Assembly: GCA_965214635.1 (NCBI GenBank)
Contig: OZ243964.1
Span: 2,480,001 to 2,544,000 of the forward strand
Source of the DNA: Bin90 sp965214635
Lineage (GTDB): Bacteria > Chloroflexota > Dehalococcoidia > Lucifugimonadales > JADFKI01
Reading direction: 5' to 3'
Length of the DNA: 64,000 bases
The position numbers were made by a program, and so were the translations under genes. How positions within the stretch are numbered: position 1 is the stretch's first letter; each line of letters starts with the position of its first letter. Shown piece after piece: positions 1 to 8,386 of the stretch. Below the pieces are notes generated by a model. That model did not search any database. It had not been told where the DNA came from and saw nothing but the letters and a program-made list of their open reading frames with translations.

Positions 1-525
1 GCACCAAATCAACCCACGACCACCCGTCAACTTCACTATCCGTGCAACCAACTTCCTTGCCTCAGACAAGTCTTCTGACATCAGCAACTCTTTGGCTTCG
101 TCCCAGCCCACCTCGCCTATGTTGCGCCTGTACTCCCTAAGCAGATGGAACTGACATAGCTGATGCGCACTGCCTTTGCCATAGACCATTCCGATGGCTT
201 CTGCTATCGCTCTGTCCCCATCGCTCACTAGGTGGGCAGGCTGCCTTACTCCTCGCTTATAGGCTTCGGTCAGCGTGTCTTCCCAACTCCCGAACGACGC
301 CATCACGCCGCCTTTGTCATCCCGGAACACCTTCAATTCCTGCTTCCCGCCACGAACACCCACCCACACTCCATCCATCTCCGCCACATCACCACTAAGG
401 GCAGGTCGTTCCAGATTCTCCTGCTTGATCCACTTGCACAAGGTACTCTTGGCGAACCCATACAGCTCGCCAACCTTAGCATAACTCAATCCCATCGCCG
501 CCAGTCTCACCGCCTCTTCACGCGT
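1..525 (-). CDS. Transposase downstream frame (DDE core, partial)
   Basis: This open frame is entered by a -1 shift at the A7 run (525-531). It runs without a stop to the window edge, giving about 175 residues. It begins with a helix-turn-helix-like stretch (LSYAKVGELYGFAKST), then a first acidic residue in AEMDGVW, a second in SDGDRAI, and an HQLCQFHL motif of the kind seen in mutator/ISL3/UPF0236-like transposases. The third catalytic acid should lie outside the window. No independent start codon with a good ribosome site was seen at its 5' end, which fits translation by frameshifting. Confidence 0.6.
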
Positions 526-800
526 TTTTTTGAGTACGACTTGCGGCGCTCCACATCGCCCACTAGCTCCATACCGCTCTGCACATCCCCGCACTTCCCA
601 CATCTGAACACGGGCATTTTCAGGCTCACTGCGCCATACTTGGTGATGAGTGTGCGGCGATAGTTGTGATGGCGTGCCATCGCTAGGTCGCAGGCTTTGC
701 ACATCGGCTTGTAGAGCATCAGCGCATCTTGAAGTGTGTCTTGTATTTCCTGTGTAACGGTCTTTTCTGCTTGCTCTTCCAGTTGGTATAGCATACCCAT
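507..800 (-). CDS. Transposase upstream frame (OrfA-like, zinc ribbon)
   Basis: This is a 97-residue product and the zero-frame part of a transposase. It has two CxxC pairs (CKAC at about residues 34-37, CGKC further on), typical of a zinc ribbon that helps bind IS ends. The start is supported by GGAGG followed about 10 bases later by ATG. The frame stops shortly after an A7 run. A -1 shift there continues into a long open frame with DDE-transposase features, so this is probably not a complete protein on its own but the N-terminal half of an OrfAB fusion. Confidence 0.65.
   Translation of the reverse strand: MGMLYQLEEQAEKTVTQEIQDTLQDALMLYKPMCKACDLAMARHHNYRRTLITKYGAVSLKMPVFRCGKCGDVQSGMELVGDVERRKSYSKKRVKRR
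525..531 (-). promoter_or_regulatory. A7 slippery heptamer for -1 frameshifting
   Basis: On the minus strand the zero-frame codons read tcA AAA AAA, the classic A_AAA_AAA heptamer used by many insertion sequences. It lies six codons before the zero-frame stop, and a -1 shift joins the two halves of the transposase. I did not fold the downstream region for a stimulatory hairpin. Confidence 0.6.
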
Positions 801-843
801 TCGTTTACCCCCTCCGATGATGACTTATGCCTCATTCTACAAC

Positions 844-869
844 TCAACCACCTGAATGGAAACGCTATC
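844..869 (-). repeat. IS terminal inverted-repeat motif, right end
   Basis: A 26-bp motif whose core reads AGCGTTTCCATTCAGGTGG on the minus strand. It matches 50964-50989 (opposite orientation) and 53006-53031 (same orientation) at about 23-24 of 26 positions, and matches more weakly at 45867-45892. Its place at the edge of the transposase gene region marks it as the element's outer end. Confidence 0.6.
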
Positions 870-884
870 AACACCAGGGTATTC

Positions 885-1394
885 TTAACATGTAGGGATA
901 TTAGTTTTTACCCACCGATGCCAGCACACTAGCGCCAACGAATACACCAGCATCTGTATGCTCTTGGTGTAGCCCTTTGTACGACGCACTAACCTATTCA
1001 ACTTACTTCGCCATACCGAATGCAACCCCTCGTTCCAGTTCACCGCACCTCCCTTGCCTACCACATGCCTGTTGCGAGGAAACCATCGATACACAGGATA
1101 TGCATCACTCCGATACAACTCTGCATCCGGTAAGCGCTCGTACAAGCGCAAAAATGTCTTCTCGCTGCGGTCGCCCACCTCAAAGTCCACCCACCTGCTG
1201 CCATCAGCCTCTTCTACCACTGCCGTCCATATCCACACATCCTCACGCAACTCCGCACGCCGAGCACGCTTGTATGTCCACATCTCATCACAGGACACCA
1301 CCGCAGCAGCACGCTGCGCCTCTGCCCCCTCAGTCCGCCTACGCCCACGCTCCCGCAGACGCTCTAATGCCTCACGCCCCCTTTTTTCACCCAT
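885..1394 (-). CDS. IS1-family transposase InsB, copy 1
   Basis: This is the catalytic half of an IS1-type DDE transposase (169 residues). Visible landmarks are the first Asp in SCDEMW, the second in RSDAYPVY and the Glu in NWNEGLHS, followed by the basic RSKLNRLVRRTKGYTKS segment typical of IS1 InsB. The frame overlaps insA and is normally reached by a -1 shift at the A-run 1382-1387, although an ATG just upstream of the run could also start it. With insA broken, a full InsAB' fusion cannot be made from this copy. Confidence 0.8.
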   Translation of the reverse strand: MGEKRGREALERLRERGRRRTEGAEAQRAAAVVSCDEMWTYKRARRAELREDVWIWTAVVEEADGSRWVDFEVGDRSEKTFLRLYERLPDAELYRSDAYPVYRWFPRNRHVVGKGGAVNWNEGLHSVWRSKLNRLVRRTKGYTKSIQMLVYSLALVCWHRWVKTNIPTC

Positions 1395-1647
1395 CCGTGA
1401 ACCGCTGTGGCGCTGTACCCAAACACTCTGCCTACGGCGCTCAGACTGCTGCCTTCCAGATACATCTCAACCCCCTGCGCCTTGATGGCTGCGCTAGGGC
1501 GGTGATAGGCAGCATCAGGGAAGTAGCGGCGACCGCAGTCTCCGCATCTGTAAGACTGCTTGCCGCGCGCTAAGCCATTTTTGCGCATCCAGTTGGAGCC
1601 GCAGTCGGGCAGCGAATATCGTGGCGATAGGTACGTTCACGGGCCAT
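1364..1647 (-). pseudogene. IS1-family InsA, frameshifted copy
   Basis: InsA is the zinc-finger and helix-turn-helix protein that binds IS1 ends and supplies the N-terminal part of the InsAB' transposase. Here translation from the usual ATG at 1647 would leave frame after about a dozen codons, because the intact copy has four G's where this one has three (1607-1609). The downstream part, from an internal ATG at 1588, still encodes a CGDC motif and the VGRVFGYSATAVHGW helix-turn-helix segment. The intact copy at 52051-52335 shows the undamaged 94-residue form. Confidence 0.75.
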
Positions 1648-1814
1648 AAGACACCTCACTGTGTTTGATGTTGTGACATAGTATAATTCATTATCTCTGT
1701 ATATTGGGAATACCCTTTGCCGCTATTCACTATGAGGTGATGCGGTTGGTATGCTACTGTTGTGGGAACAAGGCAATTTGCTCGGGGACGAAAGTTCGTC
1801 CCTCGGAGGGGGAT

Positions 1815-2873
1815 GTGGTTTCAGGCGTCAAGTTTTGGATTGGGGTCGGGCTTAGCGCGCTGCTGGTGGCGCTGTTTTTCATAACGGTTGACCTAACCTA
1901 CATGCTCGATGCGCTGTCGCAGGCGAACTACCTGTATGTTGCGCCGGCGGTAGGCTTGTACTTCATATCCGTGGCGTTTCGGACGCTGCGCTGGCAGCTA
2001 TTGCTGCGGCACATCAAGGTCGTGAGCGTCCGGCGGCTGTTCCCGGTCATCACGGTCGGGTATATGGCGAATAACCTGCTGCCGATGCGTATCGGCGAGG
2101 TGGTGCGGAGCTACTATCTAGGCGAGCGCGAGGGCATCAGCAAGACATCGGCGCTGACCACAATATTCGTCGAGCGGGTGCTCGATGCACTGACACTGCT
2201 GATGTTCATAGCGGTGGTAGCGGCGTTCGTGCCATTGACAGAGGTTGCGGCAGGCTTCAGCGCGCTCTCCGGCGTTGCGCCGTGGCTGCTCACACTCACA
2301 TTCAGCCTGCCATTCATAGCGGCGTTCGGGGGAATGGTGCTGTTTGCGCTGATGCCGGAGCAGGTGCGCAAGTTCTGGCGTTTCGTGCTGCGCCCATTGC
2401 CGAACCGCTTTCCGCACGCGCAGGCGCACGACATCGTGGAATACTTCCTGCAAGGCTTGGCACAGCTGCGCAGCCCCAAGACGCTTGCGCTGCTATTTCT
2501 TACCAGCGTACCCATATGGGGCTTTGAAACGGGCTTGTTCTTCCTGATAGGCTTCTCATTCGGCTTCCAAGATGTATATGATAGTCTGTGGCACCTGCTG
2601 GCGGCGGTAACACTGGCATCGGCGCTTGCGAACATCGGTGGGTCAGTGCCATCCTCGCCGGGCGGCATAGGGCTGTTCGAACTAATAACGCGCGAGACGC
2701 TGGTGCTACTCCCGCTTGCGGTGATAGACCGTCCAACTGCGGCGGCATTTGCGGCTGTGAGCCACTTCGCCCTGCTGCTACCCATGATTGTGGCGGGGCA
2801 GGTGTTCCTGTGGGTGGACAACATATCCCTGCGCCGCCTCACCCGACAGGGAACGGCATCGGCATCGGGTTAG
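1815..2873 (+). CDS. Flippase-like integral membrane protein (UPF0104/LPG synthase TM family)
   Basis: A predicted 352-residue polytopic inner-membrane protein of the lysylphosphatidylglycerol-synthase transmembrane (UPF0104) family, whose members act on or move lipid-linked substrates. Several hydrophobic segments are visible, starting with FWIGVGLSALLVALFFITV. Family-like motifs include YMANNLLPMRIGEVVRSY near the N-terminus and GGSVPSSPGGIGLFE near the C-terminus. I chose the GTG at 1815 because GGAGG ends six bases before it; the longer frame from 1704 adds a Cys-rich leader that overlaps the IS1 end. The next gene, 111 bp on, is an FAD oxidoreductase on the same strand. The lipid substrate cannot be told from sequence. 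Confidence 0.8.
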   Translation: MVSGVKFWIGVGLSALLVALFFITVDLTYMLDALSQANYLYVAPAVGLYFISVAFRTLRWQLLLRHIKVVSVRRLFPVITVGYMANNLLPMRIGEVVRSYYLGEREGISKTSALTTIFVERVLDALTLLMFIAVVAAFVPLTEVAAGFSALSGVAPWLLTLTFSLPFIAAFGGMVLFALMPEQVRKFWRFVLRPLPNRFPHAQAHDIVEYFLQGLAQLRSPKTLALLFLTSVPIWGFETGLFFLIGFSFGFQDVYDSLWHLLAAVTLASALANIGGSVPSSPGGIGLFELITRETLVLLPLAVIDRPTAAAFAAVSHFALLLPMIVAGQVFLWVDNISLRRLTRQGTASASG

Positions 2874-2984
2874 ATCGATGCACATGGCTTGCCATGCCGC
2901 CTGTTGCCTATGCAGAGTTCGTTTCGCCAATAGACTGCTCACTTGGCGGACTGGCAAACTGACAGATAACACACGGAGTTACGG

Positions 2985-4301
2985 ATGCGAGTGGGTATAA
3001 TCGGCGCAGGCGCAGCAGGGTTGGCAGCGGCGTATGAGTTCGGCAAACAGGGGCATACCGCCCTCGTGTATGAGAGCGCACCGTTCGTGGGCGGGCAGGC
3101 TTCCACATTCGATGTGGGCGGCGCACGGCTGGAAAAGGGCTATCACCACTGGTTCACAAGCGATACCGACATCCTAGACCTCACTGAGGAGATAGGACTT
3201 GGCGACCGCATCCGCTGGATAGACTCCACCGTGGGCACGCTGTGCGACGGCAGGATATACGACTTCGTAACGCCGCTCGACCTGCTCAAGTTCACGGCGA
3301 TAAGCCTGCCCGACCGCATTCGTCTGGGCTTGACCACGCTCTACTTGCAGCGCCAAAAAGACTATCGCAAGTACGAATCGGTTACGGCGGACGAATGGCT
3401 GCGCCGTTATACCGGCGACGGCGGCTACGAGGTGTTCTGGGGGCCTATGATGCGCGGCAAGTTCGGCGAGCAGTTCTACCGCGAGGTGGGTATGGCGTGG
3501 GTCTGGGGCAAGATACAGACGCGCGTCAAGTCCCGCAGCAAGAGCATGCTGAAAGAGAAGCTCGGCTATCCCATCGGCAGCTTTGGCGAGGTGTTCGATG
3601 TGCTCGCAGACAGAGTGCGGGAACAGGGCGGCGAGGTGCACACGGGCACAGCAGTGCAGCGCATAGAGACGCAGTATGGGAGGGCGCGCGGACTCACTTT
3701 GTCGCGCGGCGGCGAAACAGAGCGCATAGACTGCGACGCCGTGCTCGCTACCACGCCATCATACATATTCCCGTCCATCGCGCCGCCGCTGCCGGACGCC
3801 TACCTTGCGAGGCTCACGGGCGTGAACTACATGGCGGCGGTGCTGGTCATCTTAATCCTAGACCGACCGCTCACCGATGTGTATTGGCTGAATGTGTCCG
3901 ACCGCTCTATACCTTTCGTCGCCGTCATCGAGCACACGAATCTCATCCCGCCGGAGCACTACGAAGGCAAGCACATCGTCTATCTGTCCAACTACCTGAC
4001 AACCGACAACCCGCTCTATCGCATGAGTCACGAAGAGCTGCTGGCGGAGTATGTGCCGCATCTGCGAAAGATAAACCCGCAGTTCGACGCATCGTGGATA
4101 GAGACGAGCTACCATCATCGCGTGGGTGCGGCGCAGCCCATCATCGGCGTCAACTACGGCGAGCGGATGCCCGCACACCGCACGCCCACAGCCGGGCTGT
4201 ATTTAGCCAACACCACGCAAGTATACCCCGAGGATCGTGGCACCAACTACAGCGTCCGCATGGGACGCGAAGTGGCGCAGATGATGATGGATGATAACTA
4301 G
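2985..4301 (+). CDS. FAD-dependent amine-oxidase/protoporphyrinogen-oxidase-like oxidoreductase
   Basis: A 438-residue flavoprotein. The N-terminus has the dinucleotide-binding GxGxxG motif (VGIIGAGAAGLAAAYEFG) followed by an acidic residue ending the second strand (LVYE), as in the amine-oxidase/protoporphyrinogen-oxidase group. A C-terminal motif (GLYLANTTQVYPEDRGTNYS) corresponds to the second FAD-contact region. Similar proteins sit beside glycosyltransferase or lipid-modification genes, and here the neighbour is a UPF0104 membrane protein, so action on a lipid or polyprenyl substrate is plausible. The ATG has a short GGAG site upstream. Confidence 0.75.
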   Translation: MRVGIIGAGAAGLAAAYEFGKQGHTALVYESAPFVGGQASTFDVGGARLEKGYHHWFTSDTDILDLTEEIGLGDRIRWIDSTVGTLCDGRIYDFVTPLDLLKFTAISLPDRIRLGLTTLYLQRQKDYRKYESVTADEWLRRYTGDGGYEVFWGPMMRGKFGEQFYREVGMAWVWGKIQTRVKSRSKSMLKEKLGYPIGSFGEVFDVLADRVREQGGEVHTGTAVQRIETQYGRARGLTLSRGGETERIDCDAVLATTPSYIFPSIAPPLPDAYLARLTGVNYMAAVLVILILDRPLTDVYWLNVSDRSIPFVAVIEHTNLIPPEHYEGKHIVYLSNYLTTDNPLYRMSHEELLAEYVPHLRKINPQFDASWIETSYHHRVGAAQPIIGVNYGERMPAHRTPTAGLYLANTTQVYPEDRGTNYSVRMGREVAQMMMDDN

Positions 4302-4982
4302 GGTGTCAGCGTTCCGTTTCCGGAAAACCGAAGCTGAGGAAAATCTTGGCTTCGGATAAGCGGGGAGCGAGCCGCCGGATTTTGCACCGGCCGGCCGGAC
4401 TGAGATCGTCAACCAACGGGTGAAGGCCAACTGGCTGAACTGATTTCAGCAGCGCGGAGATGTCCGAGCAGTGTTGCAGTGATTCAGCGTTGCGAGTATC
4501 AGCGCACACGACCACTTGGAAATCTCCCTAATGTGCGGGGTCATAGCGCACCCCGTCTTACAGCAATCACCTAGCATGGAACGAGTCTGCTCCGACTTGT
4601 CGGGCCTATGGCACGCCGACGATGCCTTTTGAATGCAACCCCTCATTCCAGTTCACCGCACCTCCCTTGTGCCCACCACATGCCTGTTGCGAGGAAACCA
4701 CCCATACACAGGATGTGCTATGCATCACTGCGATACAACTCCGCATCCGGTAAACGCTCATACAAGCGCAAGAATGTCCTCTCGCTGCGGTCGCCCAATC
4801 CCTGCATGTTGAGAACACCCGGCAAAGACGCTCCCAATCAGCATACCCTATTTGGGAGAGATGTCGTGTTCTGGCGGTGATACCAGCTATGCTGCGCCTG
4901 ACATGGGGACATAGGGCATGTGGATAGACAGGGATAGAGGGAATCCGCCGTCGATTAGGAACGCCCAGCCTCCGACATGCGT
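4302..4982. other. Intergenic region with IS1 remnant
   Basis: No convincing protein gene was seen in this 680-bp gap between convergent genes. Its middle holds an internally deleted IS1 copy (4631-4820). The first 300 bases contain short reading frames on both strands that lack ribosome sites and recognisable motifs; they may be older mobile-element debris, but I could not identify them. Confidence 0.5.
4631..4820 (-). mobile_element. IS1-family remnant (internal deletion)
   Basis: Bases 4631-4797 match the middle of insB of the two full IS1 copies, with a few substitutions and small insertions. Bases 4801-4820 match the right-end inverted repeat (TTGAGAACACCC against TTGAGAATACCC). Everything between, that is all of insA and the first part of insB, is gone, and no left end was found. 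It cannot encode a transposase but could be a MITE-like relic. Confidence 0.75.
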
Positions 4983-6413
4983 CTACTGCCGCATTGCCGC
5001 CATTGCTGCATAGTAGCCGCACATGCCGTGGACGCCTGCGCCCGGCGGCGTGGATGCCGAGCATAGATACACGCCGTTGATGCCCGTCGCATATGGGGCG
5101 GCGATGGACATCGGGCGCGCTATCAGCTGGCGCAGGGTGTTTGCGCCGCCGGCGATGTCCCCGCCGATGTAGTTTGCGTTGTAGGCTTGGAGCGCCGCCG
5201 GTGGCATCACGCTGCGCGCCAGTATGCGCTGCCGAAAGCCGGGGGCGTATCGCTCCACCTGCGCCTCGATGCGCTCGCTCATATCCACGGCAGACCCGTT
5301 TGGCACATGGCAGTACGCCCAAGCGATGTGCTGATTAGATGGGGCGCGGCTTGTGTCAAATCGTGTGGGCTGTGCCACCAGCACATATGGCGCATCGGGA
5401 TGCTCTCCACGCCATACCGCAGCCTCTGACGCCGCTATGTCCTCAAACGAACCGCCCAGATGCACTGTCGCAGCGTCCCGGCACTCTTGCGTCGCCCATG
5501 GTAAAGGGCCATCCAACGCCCAGTCTATCTTGAAAGCGCCAGGCCCGTGTCGATACGCTGCCAAGCGCCGCCTACGACGCTCTGGCAGCCGTTCGCCCGC
5601 CATTCGTAGCAGCTGGCGAGGCGTGATGTCCAGCATCACTATGCGCGCTGGCGGAAGTTCGTCCAGCGATTGCACCTGCGTGCCGCAGACCACCTCGCCG
5701 CCGAGCGAGCGCAGATAGCCGACCATCGCATCGGTGATAGCCTGCGCTCCGCCGACCGGCTGGGGCCAACCTACGGCGTGCGCCGCCGCCTGCAAGAGCA
5801 GCCCTGCGGCCGCCGAGCCGCGCCACTCCAGCGGCAGTATGCTATGCGCCGCAATCCCAGCGAACAGCGCCCGTGCCCGTTCCCCCCTGAAGCGCGCATC
5901 CGCAAGCGACTTGGCAGACCGCATCGCTTGCACCCCAAATCGCACCGCCGCCAACGGATGGTGCGCCCATCGTAGGGAGCGCACGGGCGCAAGCGCACCT
6001 ACGGCGATATGTTCCCAGTCGCGCACTAGCGGCGTCATCAGCCTGCGGTATGCATCGGCGTCAGAGCCGAGCAAGGCGGCGGTATCATCCACACTGCGAT
6101 GAAGCACTGCGGCGCTGCCATCGTCCAGCGGGTGCGCCACGGGATACGGCGCTTGCACCCAGCGCAGCCCGAACTGCGCCAATGGCAGCGTTCGCAGGAA
6201 GGGAGACGCCAGCGCAAGCGGATGCACCGCAGAACAGACATCGTGGCGAAAACCGGGCAGCGTAAGTTCGCAGGTGCGCGCACCGCCGCCGGGAGTGTCC
6301 GCAGCCTCTAGCACTAGCGTGGACAGCCCTGTCTGTGCGAGCGTAATCGCCGCCGCAAGCCCGTTCGGTCCCGCCCCTACCACCACCGCATCATAGATGC
6401 CCGTACGCCCCAT
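4983..6413 (-). CDS. Phytoene-desaturase-like NAD(P)/FAD oxidoreductase
   Basis: A 476-residue flavoprotein of the carotenoid-desaturase/PYROXD2-like group. The N-terminal motif VVVGAGPNGLAAAITLA and the following GGGART segment form the FAD-binding fold. The C-terminus has the matching GVYLCSASTPPGAGVHGMCG motif. No other carotenoid gene lies nearby, so a role outside carotenoid synthesis is at least as likely. It is transcribed away from the DUF2071 gene, with about 180 bp between the two starts. Confidence 0.75.
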   Translation of the reverse strand: MGRTGIYDAVVVGAGPNGLAAAITLAQTGLSTLVLEAADTPGGGARTCELTLPGFRHDVCSAVHPLALASPFLRTLPLAQFGLRWVQAPYPVAHPLDDGSAAVLHRSVDDTAALLGSDADAYRRLMTPLVRDWEHIAVGALAPVRSLRWAHHPLAAVRFGVQAMRSAKSLADARFRGERARALFAGIAAHSILPLEWRGSAAAGLLLQAAAHAVGWPQPVGGAQAITDAMVGYLRSLGGEVVCGTQVQSLDELPPARIVMLDITPRQLLRMAGERLPERRRRRLAAYRHGPGAFKIDWALDGPLPWATQECRDAATVHLGGSFEDIAASEAAVWRGEHPDAPYVLVAQPTRFDTSRAPSNQHIAWAYCHVPNGSAVDMSERIEAQVERYAPGFRQRILARSVMPPAALQAYNANYIGGDIAGGANTLRQLIARPMSIAAPYATGINGVYLCSASTPPGAGVHGMCGYYAAMAAMRQ

Positions 6414-6592
6414 GCAAGTTTATCCCCCCGTTCACAGCCATGTCCTGCTTCGCCGATTCCTAGTGGTATTATACTTGCACATACAAGTGTCAACGAGGCA
6501 GCGATTTAGATGGGATTGCATATCCCGCTATCCCGCATAGTATCCTTAATATCTCAATATCCTAGTTGCAAACAGGCACAGGTTTAGGCAGC

Positions 6593-7342
6593 ATGAGCAC
6601 GAAGGCTGGGGTGTTTTTGACCGCTGATTGGCGGCATCTGGCAATGCTGAACTATGAGGTCGATCCCGATGTGCTGCGCCCTTATCTGCCGACAGGCACA
6701 TCTCTCGACACATGGGGCGGCAAGCACTACATCAGCATTGTGGGCTTGATGTTCGAGCGCACGAAGTTGTATGGACTGCCTGTGCCGTTTCATCGCACAT
6801 TCGAAGAGGTTAACCTGCGCTTTTATGTGCGGCGCGAAGTCCACAGCGATGCCAATGAGCGGGCTGAAATGCGGCGCGGCGTGGTGTTCATCAAGGAAAT
6901 CGTGCCGCGCCACGCCGTTACGCTGACAGCGCGCGCGTTCTACAATGAAAACTACATCACGCTGCCAATGCATCACGACATACGCCGACAGGGCGATGCG
7001 CTTGCGGTGCGCTACGAATGGGGACAACGCGCTTCGCTCCACAGGCTCGATGTCTGCGTGTCAGGCGAACCCGCTCTGCTTCAGGACGGCACGGAGGAGG
7101 AGTTCATCGCAGAGCACTACTGGGGCTACACACGGCAGCGCGACGGCAGCACATTGGAGTACGAAGTGGAGCATCCGCGCTGGCGTGTTTGGCGCGCATC
7201 GCCCGGCAACGCGGCGCTGCATTGCGATGTGGAGCGGGTGTATGGCAGCGAGTTCGCTGCAAGTATCGACGGAGCGCCGACATCGTCATTCCTAGCCGAA
7301 GGTTCGCCCGTCGTCGTTCGCAAGGGCAGGCGCATCACCTAG
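6593..7342 (+). CDS. DUF2071 (YqjF-like) protein
   Basis: A 249-residue soluble protein resembling the DUF2071/YqjF family, whose biochemical role is not established. The N-terminal FLTADWRHLAMLNYEVDPD pattern and the VNLRFYVRR segment are typical. I prefer ATG 6593; a TTG at 6566 would add nine residues with no better ribosome site. It is convergent with the aldo/keto reductase gene, only 33 bp away, so the two may share a termination region. Confidence 0.7.
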   Translation: MSTKAGVFLTADWRHLAMLNYEVDPDVLRPYLPTGTSLDTWGGKHYISIVGLMFERTKLYGLPVPFHRTFEEVNLRFYVRREVHSDANERAEMRRGVVFIKEIVPRHAVTLTARAFYNENYITLPMHHDIRRQGDALAVRYEWGQRASLHRLDVCVSGEPALLQDGTEEEFIAEHYWGYTRQRDGSTLEYEVEHPRWRVWRASPGNAALHCDVERVYGSEFAASIDGAPTSSFLAEGSPVVVRKGRRIT

Positions 7343-7375
7343 CCGCACATCGCATCGTCCCAGTAAAGCCGCGCT

Positions 7376-8308
7376 CTAATCCCCGATGATCCGGTTCACT
7401 TCCGCCACTTCGTCCGGGCTGAGCGTCCATGCCGCCGATTTTGCGTTGGCGACTATCTGCTCGGCGCGCGTTGCGCCTGCGATGACCGAGCTTACCGCGG
7501 GCTTGGCGAGCAGCCACGCAAACGCCAACTCCAATACCGAATGGCCCCGCTCGGCGCAGAACGCTTCCAGCCCTTCAAGCAGGTCGAAGTTGGCATCGGT
7601 GAAGATGCCCCTGTCGCCATCTGCAAGGCGTGTCCCCGCCGGAGGCGGCTGCCCGCGCCGATACTTGCCCGTCAGGAAGCCGTTCGCAAGCGGGAAGTAC
7701 GGCAGGATGCCCACGCCATATGCCTCGCAGAACGGCAATAACTCCGCCTCTATCTCCCGGTTCATGATGCTGTAATGTGGCTGTACGCTGGCGAATGCGG
7801 TGATGCCCAGACTTCGCGCCGTCCACTGCGCCTCGCACACCTGCCACGCCGTGAAGTTGGAGCAACCCGTATAGCGCACCTTGCCTTGCCGCACAAGGTC
7901 GTCCAGCGCGCGCAGCGTCTCTTCGATTGGCACATTGGGGTCGTGCCAGTGTATCTGATACAGGTCTATGTAGTCGGTTCGCAGGCGGCGCAGGCTGTTT
8001 TCCACTTCGGTCATGATGTGCTGGCGCGAGTTGCCGGCGTTGTTTGCACCATCGGCGAGGCGTGAGGACACTTTAGTTGCCAGCACAGCCTTGTGCCGCT
8101 TACCACCTTCCAGCGCCCGCCCGATGTGCGCTTCGGAGAGCGTGTCGCCGTAGCTGTTGGAGGTGTCTATCATATTTATGCCCATATCGAGGGCGTGGTT
8201 GATGACTACCGCAGATGCGTCGGAGTCTAGCCTGCGTCCGAAGTTGTTGGTGCCCAGCCCGATTGCGGACACCTGCAGCCCCGACTTGCCAAGATAGCGA
8301 TATTGCAT
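7376..8308 (-). CDS. Aldo/keto reductase
   Basis: A 310-residue NADPH-dependent (beta/alpha)8-barrel oxidoreductase that would reduce a carbonyl to an alcohol. The full catalytic tetrad is visible: Asp48, Tyr53, Lys79 and His120 (IDTSNSYG, LATKV, YQIHWH). The C-terminal SSVIAGATRAEQIVANAKSA segment is the usual phosphate-binding loop. It resembles the YajO/GSM-type bacterial group. The exact substrate is unknown. Confidence 0.85.
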   Translation of the reverse strand: MQYRYLGKSGLQVSAIGLGTNNFGRRLDSDASAVVINHALDMGINMIDTSNSYGDTLSEAHIGRALEGGKRHKAVLATKVSSRLADGANNAGNSRQHIMTEVENSLRRLRTDYIDLYQIHWHDPNVPIEETLRALDDLVRQGKVRYTGCSNFTAWQVCEAQWTARSLGITAFASVQPHYSIMNREIEAELLPFCEAYGVGILPYFPLANGFLTGKYRRGQPPPAGTRLADGDRGIFTDANFDLLEGLEAFCAERGHSVLELAFAWLLAKPAVSSVIAGATRAEQIVANAKSAAWTLSPDEVAEVNRIIGD

Positions 8309-8386
8309 TGAGATGTTCCTCTGATTAAGTTCGTTGGTAGAGTAAGTCCGCCCTGCCCGTTTCGGCGTTCATCAGGATAGGCGCAT

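Larger units (their letters stand above)
1..869 (-). mobile_element. Insertion sequence with frameshifted transposase, cut by window start
   Basis: This is one end of an insertion sequence; the other end lies before the window. It carries two overlapping minus-strand reading frames joined by an A7 slippery run. Its outer end is the 26-bp motif at 844-869, which recurs at 45867, 50964 and 53006. The sequence just inside this end (about 820-843) is also similar to 52963-53005. A zinc-ribbon N-terminus followed by a DDE-type core suggests an ISKra4-, UPF0236/ISLre2- or mutator-like transposase, but the family could not be fixed by eye. An IS1-family element starts only 8 bp beyond the end. Confidence 0.75.
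878..1714 (-). mobile_element. IS1-family element, copy 1 (837 bp)
   Basis: It is bounded by GGTATTC and GAATACC, with imperfect inverted repeats of about 24 bp (common pattern GGTATTCnnAAnnTGTAG). It carries minus-strand insA and insB frames joined at an A6G run (1382-1387). It is nearly identical to the copy at 51565-52403. Two differences matter: insA has lost one G in the run at 1607-1609, and the flanks (aacaccag on the left, ctttgccg on the right) show no target duplication. This copy therefore looks damaged and its insertion site rearranged. Confidence 0.85.

Noticed and set aside
1704..1814. N-terminal extension of the UPF0104 gene
   Set aside because: It overlaps the IS1 right end, is Cys-rich and has no ribosome site, whereas GTG 1815 has a good one.
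4306..4515. Minus-strand frame downstream of the FAD oxidoreductase
   Set aside because: No ribosome site or known domain; the region looks like degenerate sequence beside the IS1 relic.
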